Origin: Woronichinia naegeliana WA131
GTDB lineage: Bacteria > Cyanobacteriota > Cyanobacteriia > Cyanobacteriales > Microcystaceae
Reading direction: 5' to 3'
NCBI GenBank assembly: GCA_025370055.1
Contig: CP073041.1
Span: 2,790,001-2,854,000 of the forward strand
Length of the DNA stretch: 64,000 bases
Made by a program: the position numbers and the translations under genes. The notes beneath the pieces are model-generated. The model saw only the letters and a program-made list of their open reading frames with translations. It was not told the DNA's origin and searched no databases. Below, one piece after another: positions 26,545 to 35,697 of the stretch. How positions within the stretch are numbered: the first letter of the stretch is position 1; every line of letters starts with the position of its first letter.

Positions 26545-26850
26545 CTTAATCCCCCCTAGCTACCTTTGAAAGGGGGGGAAATATCAGCTCAGACGGCAAA
26601 TTCAAACCGTTTTTTCACTATCAACTATTCATTATTAACTATTCCCTATGTCTGTTATTACTTTAACGATTGACGATACTGCGATCGCCGTAGAAGAAGG
26701 AGCAACTATTTTACAGGTCGCCAAAGAAGCGGGGGTTCATATCCCGACTCTTTGCCATTTAGATGGAGTTTCTGATACCGCAGCCTGTCGTCTTTGCCTA
26801 GTGGAAATTGAAGGTATTAATAAACTTTCCCCTGCCTGTGTAACAACGGT

Positions 26851-27996
26851 CTAAGTACAGGACAAAAGGCTTGAAAAGTATACGAGAAAGGGGTTTCATG
26901 GAAGATGAACGTAATGTAAGAAAACCCATGAACCAATATAACGCATTGAAACAAGCCCTAAAACCCCATTTGGGATGGCATGGTGCCAGACTCTCCTTCC
27001 TAGCCTTGTTCTTACTCGCCCTCCTCAAAGTGAAAACGGTTAACCTTAAAGAATTGGCTCTGGGTTTTGAAGGTCGGGCATTGGTGGATTCTCATTACAA
27101 ACGCTTACAACGCTTTTTCTCAGGATTTGAGCTGGATTACCATCACATTGCCCGTATTGTAGTCAGTTGGCTGGATATCCCTCAACCTTGGGTATTAAGT
27201 ATTGACCGCACAACCTGGGAGTTTGGCAGTCATGGTTATAATATCCTCACTGTCGGCATTGTCCATGAAGGAGTAGCCATTCCCATCTTGTGGTGGATGC
27301 TTAGCAAGAAAAAGGGCAATTCTAACAGTGATGAACGAATGCGTTTTATCGAGGAGATGCTCAAGATTTTTCCCACCGCCCTGATTCGTTGTTTATGTGG
27401 CGACCGTGAGTTTATTGGTCAGGCTTGGCTTCGCTATCTTCTGCTCGAACCGCTACTGGCTTTCTGTCTGAGAATTCGGGCTACGGACAAGATTGAGCAC
27501 AATGGCAAGCTTTTGGCCGCCAAAGTCATTTTTGCCCATCTTGCAAAAGAGTGAATCTCAACGTCTTCAAGGGAGTTGTCGGGTTTGGGGATATCCTGTT
27601 TCTGTAGAGGCTCTTCGCTTGCCTGATAATTCTCTACTCATCGTCATTGGACATCCCGATTCCCAAGGTCTTATTCACGATTATGCCCTGCGTTGGGGCA
27701 TTGAAACCCTTTTTGGCATCTTTAAGACTCGTGGCTTTTGCTTGGAATCTACTCACTTTACTGACCCCAAGCGTCTTCGTAAGCTTTTGGCTTTACTGAC
27801 TTTAGCTTTGGCTTGGTCTCTCAAAACTGGTCTAGCAATTCATCATCTTCATCCCATTCCCCTCAAGAAACATGGTCGCCTAGCGCAGAGTCTTTTTCGT
27901 CTTGGTTTTGACCATCTTCGTCATCTTGTTCTTAATCCTTCTCTACCCAATTTTTCTCTTTTTCTCGACTCCCTACATTTTTTGTCCTGTACTTAG
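26851..27996 (+). mobile_element. IS-C (IS4-like), 1146 bp, in hoxU
   Basis: Ends ctaagtacagg and cctgtacttag; perfect 9-bp duplication AACAACGGT at 26842-26850 and 27997-28005. A 51-bp scar of the same element is at 7888-7938. Confidence 0.95.
26898..27996 (+). pseudogene. IS4-family transposase in two frames
   Basis: The first frame (likely from MEDERNVRKPMNQYN at 26898, to 27554) has the first DDE Asp (LSIDRTTWEFG) and second Asp (CLCGDREFIG). The second, in the +1 frame to 27996, has the IS4 signature Y-2-R-3-E-6-K in YALRWGIETLFGIFKTRG. The break lies near 27540 (HLAKE versus QKSESQRLQGSC), so a single base change or recoding separates the two. Without frame restoration the catalytic triad is not joined, so the copy is probably inactive now. 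Confidence 0.85.
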
Positions 27997-28028
27997 AACA
28001 ACGGTAACGGAGGAAATGGTTGTTCATA

Positions 28029-29215
28029 AGCTGTCATCACTCTAAGTGGATATAAGGTAGAATATATAGACTTACTTTTTTGTATGACTATGCTGACGTT
28101 AAACTTCTTAGACCAAAAGACCAAGAAAGAGCTACAAAAAGCCCTTAAAACGGAAGAGCACGCAGTTACAAGAGAGAGAATATTGATTATGTTACTGAGA
28201 AATGAAGGAAAAACGTATGATGAAATATCAGGATTATTAGGATGTTGCAAACGACAAGTGTGGTACTGGTGCAATAATGGAAATCCGAAAGAGATAGAAA
28301 GCTTAAGAGACAAAAGAAAAAAAGGAAATCACAGGAAAGTAACAGAAGAATACATAGAGAAATTGACGGAGATAATAATCAAAGAGCCTGAAGAGTTTGG
28401 ATATGAATTTGGACGTTGGACAGTAGCAAGACTATCAACTCATATGGAAAAAGAAACGGGTATATTGTTAGGAAATACACAACTTAGAAATATGCTTAAA
28501 AAAAAGCGATTTGTCTACATCTGGGCAAAATATAGTCTAGAAGATAAAAAAGATGAGCAAAAAAGAGAGGAATTTAGAAAGAAAGTTAAAGAGTACAAGA
28601 AGCTTTTGAAAGAAAAGCCAGAATCAATCCAGATATGGTTTTGGGATGAAAGTGGCTTCAGCTTAAGAGTAATACGGAGAAAACATTGGACAAAAAAAGG
28701 AAAGCGTAAAAAAGTGAGGGGAGATAGAAGAAAAGGAAGAGTCAATGTAATGGGTGGTATTAGATATACTGACAAAAAACGGTGGGTTGATTTGATTCCC
28801 ACTGGTAACTCTCAGAACTTCAAGAGTGTATTATTAAAATTTTACAAAGACATACAAAGAGAATGGATAGAACAAGGAAATAAAAAAGAAGACTTTGAAA
28901 AGAATGGTCCGAAGATTGTGATTATTTTAGATAATGCGAGCTTCCACAAAAAGCAAGAAATTCTAGACGAGAGCACGGAAGAAATGCCAAACATTATTTT
29001 GGAGTTTTTACCCCCCTATAGTCCCGATTATAATTTAATGGAATTGGTATGGCATTCAGCAAAAGAATATATTGCAAATAAATTATTCAAATCAATTGAA
29101 GAATTAGAATCTCTCATCCATAAACTTCTTAATGAAGGTGGATTGACAATATGTTGGGGACGTAAAATCAAAAACAAGGGCTCAAGTATTATTGCAAGTT
29201 AAACTGATGACAGCT
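28029..29215 (+). mobile_element. IS-D (IS630-like), 1187 bp, in hoxU
   Basis: Terminal inverted repeat agctgtcatca / tgatgacagct between TA dinucleotides (28027-28028 and 29216-29217), the standard IS630/Tc1-mariner target. Removing it with one TA restores the hoxU frame as MVVHTDTPKLQ. Confidence 0.95.
28084..29202 (+). CDS. IS630-family transposase
   Basis: 372 residues, unbroken. An N-terminal helix-turn-helix region (KTYDEISGLLGCCKRQVWYW) is followed by a DDE domain with WFWDESGF, IILDNASFHK and the Glu in YNLMELVW, in the usual spacing. It fills the element almost end to end. It appears intact, so IS-D may still be able to move. Confidence 0.93.
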   Translation: MTMLTLNFLDQKTKKELQKALKTEEHAVTRERILIMLLRNEGKTYDEISGLLGCCKRQVWYWCNNGNPKEIESLRDKRKKGNHRKVTEEYIEKLTEIIIKEPEEFGYEFGRWTVARLSTHMEKETGILLGNTQLRNMLKKKRFVYIWAKYSLEDKKDEQKREEFRKKVKEYKKLLKEKPESIQIWFWDESGFSLRVIRRKHWTKKGKRKKVRGDRRKGRVNVMGGIRYTDKKRWVDLIPTGNSQNFKSVLLKFYKDIQREWIEQGNKKEDFEKNGPKIVIILDNASFHKKQEILDESTEEMPNIILEFLPPYSPDYNLMELVWHSAKEYIANKLFKSIEELESLIHKLLNEGGLTICWGRKIKNKGSSIIAS

Positions 29216-29598
29216 TACCGACACTCCCAAATTGCAAGATTATCGCCGCATGACGGTGGAATTAATTTTCGCTGAAGGCAATCACGTTTGTGCAATTTGT
29301 GTCGCGAATGGCAACTGTGAATTACAGAATATGGCGATCGAAGTGGGCATGGATCACAGTCGTTTTCCCTATCGTTTTCCTAAACGAGAAGTGGATTTAT
29401 CCCATCCTCTTTTTGGCATTGATCACAATCGTTGTATTCTCTGTACCCGTTGTGTGCGCGTCTGTGATGAACTGGAAGGAGCGCACGTTTGGGATGTGGC
29501 TTATCGAGGGGCAGAATGTAAAATTGTCTCAGGCTTAAATCAACCCTGGGGGGGTATGACCTTTAGTTGATGAAGGAAAAGAAAAGTGTTAACATGAG

Positions 29599-30027
29599 AT
29601 GAAAAGTGACAAAGAGGAAACAATGATGACAGCAAAACTAATTAATGTAGAGGGTTCAAAGATAAAAATAGAACTAACATTAGAACTAAGTCGTTCAATG
29701 TTGGATACAGAAATAAATATTCAAAAAGGCTTAAACGAAGTAGGTTGCATCGCCAGCAAAGAAGCCTTGAAATATTTAGATACAGATGGTTCACCCTTAA
29801 AAATCGGTGAAGAAATCTGGAAGAGTAAGGGAGAGCAACCGAAAGAATATCAAACACCTTATGGTGAGGTTATAGTGAATCGTCATGTATATCAGCGTTC
29901 ACCTTTGAGGAAAAACGTATTGCCCCTTAGAAAGAGAAGCAAGGATAATCATAACATCAACGCCATTATTGGCAAAACAGGTATCCTCAAAAATGTCAGG
30001 GATGGCAGGCAAAGAGGTGAAAAATGA
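29599..30027 (+). CDS. IS-B transposase, first frame
   Basis: Same 142-residue frame as in copies 1 and 2, including the shared break after HVYQRS. Confidence 0.8.
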   Translation: MKSDKEETMMTAKLINVEGSKIKIELTLELSRSMLDTEINIQKGLNEVGCIASKEALKYLDTDGSPLKIGEEIWKSKGEQPKEYQTPYGEVIVNRHVYQRSPLRKNVLPLRKRSKDNHNINAIIGKTGILKNVRDGRQRGEK

Positions 30028-30880
30028 TTTATTAGAAAATCATGGTAGAAAAGTAGCGCTATCCTATATCCAAAGATTGAGTGAAGCAGTAGGAAGTGTG
30101 GTACAGGCAAAAGAAGAAGCGTGGAGTTATGCCCCGCCCAAGGAGGATAGCCAAATTGCAACAGTGGGAATAGGATTAGATGGCTACCGTGAAGCAATGG
30201 TGGGAACCGTTTCCCTATACGATAGTGAAGGCGAACGTCAACATACAATCTATCTAGGTGCGGCACCAGAGTATGGAAAAAAGAGTTTTCTAGAAAGATT
30301 AGAAAGAGAAATTGAGCGAGCGAAAAACCGTTATCCAGAGGCAACATTGGTCGGGATAGCAGACGGGGCAGAATCAAATTGGAAGTTTTTAGAAAAGCAA
30401 ACGGAAGAACAGATATTAGATTTCTATCATGCCTCTAGTTACTTAGGTGCCTTGGCAGAAGCGTTGCATCCGAATACCGTGTCAAAACAAAAAGAATGGT
30501 TGACTGAAAATTGTCGAGAACTCAAGCATGAAAAAGGAAAAGCAGGAGAACTGCTAAATCTGATGAAAGAAGTCAAAGAAGAAAAAAGTCATTCTAAGAA
30601 TCTTACCGAGAAACTACAAGCGGCGATTACTTATTACGAGAATCATCAGCATCAAATGGATTATGCTGAATACTTAGAGAAAAAGTATCCGATTGGTTCA
30701 GGTGTTACGGAAGCAGCTTGTAAGACGTTGGTCAAACAACGATTATGTTGTTCAGGAATGCGATGGAAGGAAAAAGGAGCAGGAATTATTTTGAGCCTAC
30801 GAGCTTTGGTATTGACCAAGGAACGATGGAGTCAATTTTGGGCAAAACTTGATCAATATGGGTTCCCTGTAGAACCCTGA
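29913..30880 (+). CDS. IS-B transposase, second frame, 9-residue deletion
   Basis: The +1-frame catalytic portion; first internal ATG at 29993. GTCMLMCED is absent after GIGLDG, as in copy 1. One residue differs from copies 1 and 2 (EYLEKKYPIGSG against EYIEKK). Probably not active alone. Confidence 0.78.
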
Positions 30881-31091
30881 TTACAACAGCTTTTATCAAC
30901 TAAAGGTCGCACCCCCCTGGGGAACGGTGGAAGCCTGTACTTCCTGCGGTAAATGTGTGGATGCTTGTCCGACTGGTTCGATTTTCCATAAGGGTATGAC
31001 CACCGCCGAGGAACATAAAGATAGCGAAAAATTAGAGTTTCTGGCCGCCGCCCGCGATCGCCAACAATGGACAAGATAAAGAGTTATTAGG

Positions 31092-31149
31092 ATGACTCAA
31101 AACTCAGACCGATGGCAACATTTGGAACCTTTTATTCGCAAACTATTTA
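31092..31149 (+). pseudogene. Truncated 5' end of the gene after hoxU
   Basis: An ATG 12 bp after the hoxU stop opens MTQNSDRWQHLEPFIRKLF, then runs into a MITE and hits a stop at about 31158. It does not match the HoxY N-terminus (MAKIRFATVWLAGCSGCH-like), so it may be an accessory gene of the cluster. The rest of the gene is not in the window. Confidence 0.6.
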
Positions 31150-31359
31150 GGGTCTGCTGAAAAAGTCCACAAAACGAACCTAGATGCCACAGGAGGCGAA
31201 AAATGGTGACTTCAGAGAGTAGTTTCCAATTTCAACCCCCAGTTTTCCAACGACGTGCATGGGCTTTGAGCCTCCAAAGGCCATAACCTTGCACCTGATC
31301 GTTTTTAAAATGCTTGAAAGCATTATCTGGCAAGGGTTCTATACTTATTCAGCAAGCCC
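31150..31359. mobile_element. 210-bp MITE with IS-A-like ends
   Basis: Starts gggtctgctgaaaaagtcc and ends attcagcaagccc, close to the IS-A ends gggcttgctgaaaaa/cagcaagccc. It has a perfect 6-bp duplication TATTTA at 31144-31149 and 31360-31365. It has no ORF and is probably mobilised by an IS-A-type transposase. Confidence 0.85.
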
Positions 31360-31365
31360 TATTTA

Positions 31366-33053
31366 GGGCTTGCTGAAAAAAGCTGAAACCTTTACGGAGA
31401 AAAATAGTAGGCGAATTAAGAACCGCTAGAATGCACGAAAATAGGGTAGAATGCCTCAAAACCATTGCATTAAGAAGAGAGAAAGCAGATGTACCGAAAG
31501 CAACAGTACTCAATTGAAACACCAGAAAACTTGAAAAATCTGTTCGGCGGGCAGTTAGACGAAGAAAATCGTTGGATAGAAATGTCAAAAATGATTCCCT
31601 GGGAAGAATATGAGGAAGAATATGCAAAAAACTTCACAGAAAAAAAAGGAGCCCCAGCCAAATCATTTAGAATGGCATTAGGAGCATTAATTATCAAAGA
31701 AATTTCAGGAAAAAGTGACAGAGAAACAGTAGAACAAATAAAAGAGAACCCTTATTTACAGTACTTTATAGGAATGGAAAGCTATAGTAGCAAAGAAGCA
31801 TTTAATGCGTCAATGATGGTTCATTTTCGTAAAAAAATAGGAATGGAATTAATAAATAAAATTAATAAAGAAATAGAAAAAAAAGCGACGGGTGTAGCGT
31901 CAGAAAAAAAAGAAAATGAAGGAAAGTTATTGTTAGATGCGACTTGTACACCAGCAGATATAAAATATCCAACGGATATAGGAATATTGAATGATGCCAG
32001 AGAAAAAACAGAAAAAATAATAGATAAGCTGTATGAAGAAATAAAAGAGAAAAGGAAAGAAAAGCCGAGGACTTATAGGGAAGTGGCAAGAAAAGAGTAC
32101 TTAGCCATAGCAAAAAAACGTCGTGTGTCAAAAAAAGAAAGAAGAAAAGGAACAAAAAAACAACTAGGATATATAAAAAGAAACTTGTCTCATATAGAAA
32201 AAATGATAGAAGAGGGAGCAAAGTTAGAAAAACTAACGAAAAAAGAGCAAGAAGAGCTTGTAACGATAGGAAAAGTGTATGAGCAACAGTTAGAAATGTA
32301 TGAAAAAAAGACAAATAAAGTAGAAAACAGAATTGTGAGTGTAAGCCAACCTCACGTGCGTCCAATAGTGCGTGGAAAAGCGGGAAAAGCAGTAGAGTTT
32401 GGAGCTAAAATATCGGCAAGTAATGTGAATGGCTTTGTCTTCTTAGACAAATTAAGTTGGGATAATTACAACGAATCGGGAGATTTACAAGCGCGAATAG
32501 AAGAATATAAAAGGGAAACAGGATGTTATCCGGAATCGGTTCATGTGGATAAAATCTATCGAACAAAAGCGAATCGAGCTTATTGTAAAGAAAGGGATAT
32601 AAGAATGAGTGGTCCCCGATTGGGAAGACCGCCGAAAGAGGTGAGCAAAGAAAAAAAGAAAGAGGCACGCTCAGATGAAAGAGTGCGTAATGCCATTGAG
32701 GGTAAATTCGGACAGGGAAAGAGGAAATTTAGTCTTGGTCGAGTGATGGCCAAACTACCTGAGACCTCGGAAACGGTAATTGCGATGAACTTTTTGGTAA
32801 TGAATCTTTCTACTCTACTTCAGAAGACAAAAAGTAAAAAGTTGTAGAGTCGTTTTTCTTGTGAAAAATGGTGTTAATTTTCCTCTCTTTTGTGAGGAGT
32901 GATTTGTGTTGACCTTTTTAGACAGAAAGGAACAATAGATTAAACAAAATCTGTATTTTGATTTGTTTCCATAAGGATAAGTTATCTATGCTTTTTCAGT
33001 CCATACTTCCCTAACCCACATTTCTTTCGTTTTTTGACTTTTTCAGCAAGCCC
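31366..33053 (+). mobile_element. IS-A copy 3 (IS5/IS1182-like), 1688 bp, intact
   Basis: Starts gggcttgctg, ends cagcaagccc, and abuts the MITE's right duplication. The left flank is TATTTA, the right flank TAACTA, so no target duplication matches. All other complete copies have one. This marks a rearrangement junction between the hox cluster and the UbiD gene. Confidence 0.95.
31489..32847 (+). CDS. IS5/IS1182-type transposase, intact
   Basis: 452 residues, the only complete version in the window. An N-terminal DUF772-like domain (SFRMALGALIIKEISGKSDR) precedes a Lys/Glu-rich insert (about 140-290). The DDE-type C-terminal region has LLLDATCTPADIKYPTD, EFGAKISASNVNGF, YPESVHVDKIYRTKANR and RNAIEGKFGQGKRKFSLG. 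Base composition is strongly A-rich on the coding strand, unlike host genes. One residue differs from other copies (NLSHIEK against NLSDIEK). Probably the active source for the family here. Confidence 0.93.
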   Translation: MYRKQQYSIETPENLKNLFGGQLDEENRWIEMSKMIPWEEYEEEYAKNFTEKKGAPAKSFRMALGALIIKEISGKSDRETVEQIKENPYLQYFIGMESYSSKEAFNASMMVHFRKKIGMELINKINKEIEKKATGVASEKKENEGKLLLDATCTPADIKYPTDIGILNDAREKTEKIIDKLYEEIKEKRKEKPRTYREVARKEYLAIAKKRRVSKKERRKGTKKQLGYIKRNLSHIEKMIEEGAKLEKLTKKEQEELVTIGKVYEQQLEMYEKKTNKVENRIVSVSQPHVRPIVRGKAGKAVEFGAKISASNVNGFVFLDKLSWDNYNESGDLQARIEEYKRETGCYPESVHVDKIYRTKANRAYCKERDIRMSGPRLGRPPKEVSKEKKKEARSDERVRNAIEGKFGQGKRKFSLGRVMAKLPETSETVIAMNFLVMNLSTLLQKTKSKKL

Positions 33054-33152
33054 TAACTAATTTTTGCCAAGCTGTCCTTAAGCCAAGCTGACACCAAGAG
33101 CCTAAAATCTGTTAGCCTGATAACAGCGATCGCATCATTCTTTTTAACTATT

Positions 33153-34658
33153 ATGGCCAGAGACTTACGGGGATTTATCCAAATACTGGAAAACCGAGGA
33201 CAACTACGACGCATCACCGCCGAGGTGAATCCCGATCTAGAAATTGCTGAAATTGCTAATCGTCTATTACAAGCCGGTGGCCCGGCCCTCTTATTTGAAA
33301 ATGTTAAAGGTTCAGCCTTTCCCGTCGCAGTCAATTTAATGGGAACAGTGGAACGGATTTGTTGGGCCATGAATATGAATCATCCCCTCGAATTAGAGGA
33401 TTTAGGCAAAAAATTATCGCTACTGCAACAACCTAAACCGCCGAAAAAAATTTCCCAAGCTATTGATTTTGGCAAGGTGTTATTTGATGTACTTAAAGCC
33501 AAGCCAGGTCATAGCTTTTTTCCCCCTTGTCAGCAAATTGTCATTGAAGAAAAAGATCTGGATCTAACCCAAATTCCAATGATTCGTCCCTATGCTGGCG
33601 ATGCAGGCAAAATTATTACCCTCGGTTTGGTGATTACCAAAGATTGCGAAACAGGAACACCGAATGTAGGCGTTTATCGCTTGCAATTACAATCTCCCCA
33701 GACCATGACCGTTCATTGGTTATCTGTAAGAGGAGGAGCCAGGCATTTACGCAAGGCAGCAGAACAGGGCAAAAAACTAGAAATTGCGATCGCCTTGGGG
33801 GTTGATCCCTTAATTATTATGGCGGCGGCTACACCGATTCCAGTGGATTTATCGGAATGGTTATTCGCTGGTTTGTATGGCGGTTCAGGCGTGACTTTGG
33901 CTAAATGTAAAACCTTAAATTTGGAAGTGCCAGCTGATGCCGAATTTATCCTAGAAGGAACCATTACCCCTGGCGAAATGTTACCGGATGGCCCCTTTGG
34001 TGATCACATGGGTTACTACGGTGGCGTGGAAGATTCTCCCCTGATTCGTTTCCATTGTTTGACCCATCGACAAAATCCCCTTTATCTCACCACTTTTAGT
34101 GGCCGTCCTCCTAAGGAAGAAGCCATGATGGCGATCGCCTTGAACCGGATTTATACGCCTATTTTGCGGCAACAGGTATCCGAAATTACTGACTTTTTCC
34201 TACCGATGGAAGCATTGAGTTATAAAGCAGCAATTATCTCCATTGATAAAGCCTACCCAGGCCAAGCAAAACGGGCCGCCCTAGCTTTTTGGAGTGCTTT
34301 ACCCCAATTTACCTATACCAAATTTGTGATTGTGGTGGACAAAGATATTAATATCCGTGATCCACGTCAGGTGGTATGGGCCATTAGCTCAAAAGTTGAT
34401 CCGGTGCGCGATGTCTTTATTTTGCCGGAAACGCCCTTTGATACCCTCGACTTTGCCAGTGAAAAAATTGGCTTAGGCGGTCGCATGGGCATTGATGCTA
34501 CGACTAAAATCTATCCCGAAACAGATCATGATTGGGGTGAGGTTTTAGAATCCGATCCGACTATGGCAGAACAGGTTTCTCAGCGTTGGCAGGAGTACGG
34601 TTTAGGGGATATTAATTTAACCGAAGTTAACCCTAATTTATTCGGTTATGATGTCTAA
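33153..34658 (+). CDS. ubiD: UbiD-family decarboxylase
   Basis: 501 residues from MARDLRGFIQILENRGQLRR. UbiD enzymes use prenylated FMN from UbiX for reversible decarboxylation of aromatic or unsaturated acids. The family signature is seen in PTNVGVYRLQ-like TPNVGVYRLQLQSP, the FGDHMGYYGG loop with adjacent EGTITPGEMLPDGP, and LTTFSGRPPKEEAMM. Cyanobacterial homologues are assumed to act in plastoquinone or phylloquinone synthesis; that role is inferred. Intact despite its position next to the IS-A junction. Confidence 0.93.
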   Translation: MARDLRGFIQILENRGQLRRITAEVNPDLEIAEIANRLLQAGGPALLFENVKGSAFPVAVNLMGTVERICWAMNMNHPLELEDLGKKLSLLQQPKPPKKISQAIDFGKVLFDVLKAKPGHSFFPPCQQIVIEEKDLDLTQIPMIRPYAGDAGKIITLGLVITKDCETGTPNVGVYRLQLQSPQTMTVHWLSVRGGARHLRKAAEQGKKLEIAIALGVDPLIIMAAATPIPVDLSEWLFAGLYGGSGVTLAKCKTLNLEVPADAEFILEGTITPGEMLPDGPFGDHMGYYGGVEDSPLIRFHCLTHRQNPLYLTTFSGRPPKEEAMMAIALNRIYTPILRQQVSEITDFFLPMEALSYKAAIISIDKAYPGQAKRAALAFWSALPQFTYTKFVIVVDKDINIRDPRQVVWAISSKVDPVRDVFILPETPFDTLDFASEKIGLGGRMGIDATTKIYPETDHDWGEVLESDPTMAEQVSQRWQEYGLGDINLTEVNPNLFGYDV

Positions 34659-34718
34659 CCAATCCTACAGGAGGAACTCCCACTAGAAGTCGCATACCCG
34701 AACCGTTATGAGGTTGTT

Positions 34719-35159
34719 ATGCAATGTCAGAAATGGGCTATTACACTTTTGTTTAATTCGCAAGAGAAGTTAGAACATCGTCTTTTTAAAATTGTTATAT
34801 ACCTAGTTCATTATTATTTTTTGGACAAATGTCGGATCTCTGATCTTGATGCGACAGGTAACTTGGGCGATCAGCTTACAAATGAAATAAATCACAAGAC
34901 TTTTATTCATCTATCTTCTAGAGAATTTTTAAATTTATTAAATCAAGAAGGACAAATCATTGAATTAGAAGCAACTTTAATGGAAAAAGAGCAGGAATTA
35001 TTTAAAATAATTATTCGTGATGGTATTTCAGTTGATATCTTAGGTTCTGGAAAAATGATTCCTAGACATATTTTAGGTGATTTTATCTCACTTGATCCTG
35101 AACTATTTCTAGGACAAGATGAGTTGCTAATCGGGGCTGCAACCGATAAAAACCGATAA
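34719..35159 (+). CDS. Hypothetical protein
   Basis: 146 residues (MQCQKWAITLLFNSQEKLEH). No domain recognised. The middle and C-terminal parts alternate charged and hydrophobic residues (HLSSREFLNLLNQEGQ, IIRDGISVDILGSGKMIPRH) and look like a small folded alpha/beta protein. No signal peptide or membrane helix. Stands alone, convergent with the response regulator. The start codon is uncertain. Confidence 0.55.
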   Translation: MQCQKWAITLLFNSQEKLEHRLFKIVIYLVHYYFLDKCRISDLDATGNLGDQLTNEINHKTFIHLSSREFLNLLNQEGQIIELEATLMEKEQELFKIIIRDGISVDILGSGKMIPRHILGDFISLDPELFLGQDELLIGAATDKNR

Positions 35160-35195
35160 TCATTATTTCTAAGTACCTTTAAGGCCAAGTTAGGA

Positions 35196-35600
35196 TTATT
35201 CTCCTGTCTCACTGATCGCCTTTTTCACCTCACTGACAAAATTTTCATGATCCACCACCGGCTTGGCAATATAACCATCAGCCCCACTGTTGGCCAAAAA
35301 TAATTCGCGATCGCCTTCCATCGCATGGGCTGTCACCAAGATGACAGGAATCGGAGCCGTTTGAGGATTACTTTTTAACAACTGAGTAATACGGATACCA
35401 TCAACCGATTTTCCCTCGTAAACACTGCGACAAAGGGAAACATCCATCAAAACAATATCCACTTGTCCCGTACTGGTCAATTGCAAAATCTCTTCCACAT
35501 CCTCTGTTCCCAACACCGATAATCCTCCCCGTTTGGTGAGAATTTTGGAAAAAACCCGAAAATTCATCGGATCGTCTTCTACAATCAAAACGGTTGCCAT
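35196..35600 (-). CDS. Single-domain response regulator (CheY-like)
   Basis: The start chosen is MATVLIVEDDPMNFRVFSK at 35600, 134 residues; an earlier ATG adds six. A lone receiver domain: acidic pair EDD near 8-10, phosphoacceptor Asp in VDIVLMDVSL (about 53), Thr/Ala in PVILVTAHAM and Lys in GYIAKPV. No output domain, so it likely acts by protein contact or in a phosphorelay. No kinase neighbour. Confidence 0.92.
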   Translation of the reverse strand: MATVLIVEDDPMNFRVFSKILTKRGGLSVLGTEDVEEILQLTSTGQVDIVLMDVSLCRSVYEGKSVDGIRITQLLKSNPQTAPIPVILVTAHAMEGDRELFLANSGADGYIAKPVVDHENFVSEVKKAISETGE

Positions 35601-35697
35601 TCTCTTCTCCCACAACAACAGAAATTAGCAAAGGAAGTAACTCAAAGCCTCTCAATGCTAACATTGGCCGCTATAGAAATAAGACACGAGAGCTTTC

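Larger units (their letters stand above)
29552..30914 (+). mobile_element. IS-B copy 3 (ISKra4-like), 1363 bp, in hoxU
   Basis: Ends gggtatgacctttagttgat and atcaactaaaggtcgcaccc; perfect 8-bp duplication CCCTGGGG (29544-29551 and 30915-30922). It has the same 27-bp deletion as copy 1. Confidence 0.95.
26648..31079 (+). pseudogene. hoxU: hoxU disrupted by three insertion sequences
   Basis: HoxU is the iron-sulfur subunit linking HoxEF to HoxYH. Coding segments are 26648-26850, 28006-28028, 29218-29551 and 30923-31079. Each gap is an insertion sequence with one copy of its target duplication. Joined, they give 717 nt, a 238-residue ORF with no other lesion. The [2Fe-2S] ligands are in HIPTLCHLDG and AACRLC, and [16 protein letters not shown] holds His/Cys ligands. 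The [4Fe-4S] motifs are [13 protein letters not shown] and CTSCGKCVDACPTG. As it stands the longest intact piece is 68 codons. Nothing suggests a functional product. Confidence 0.97.

Noticed and set aside
31092-31149. Start of hoxY
   Set aside because: The peptide MTQNSDRWQHLEPF lacks the HoxY N-terminal pattern (ATVWLAGCSGCH), so the fragment is left unnamed.
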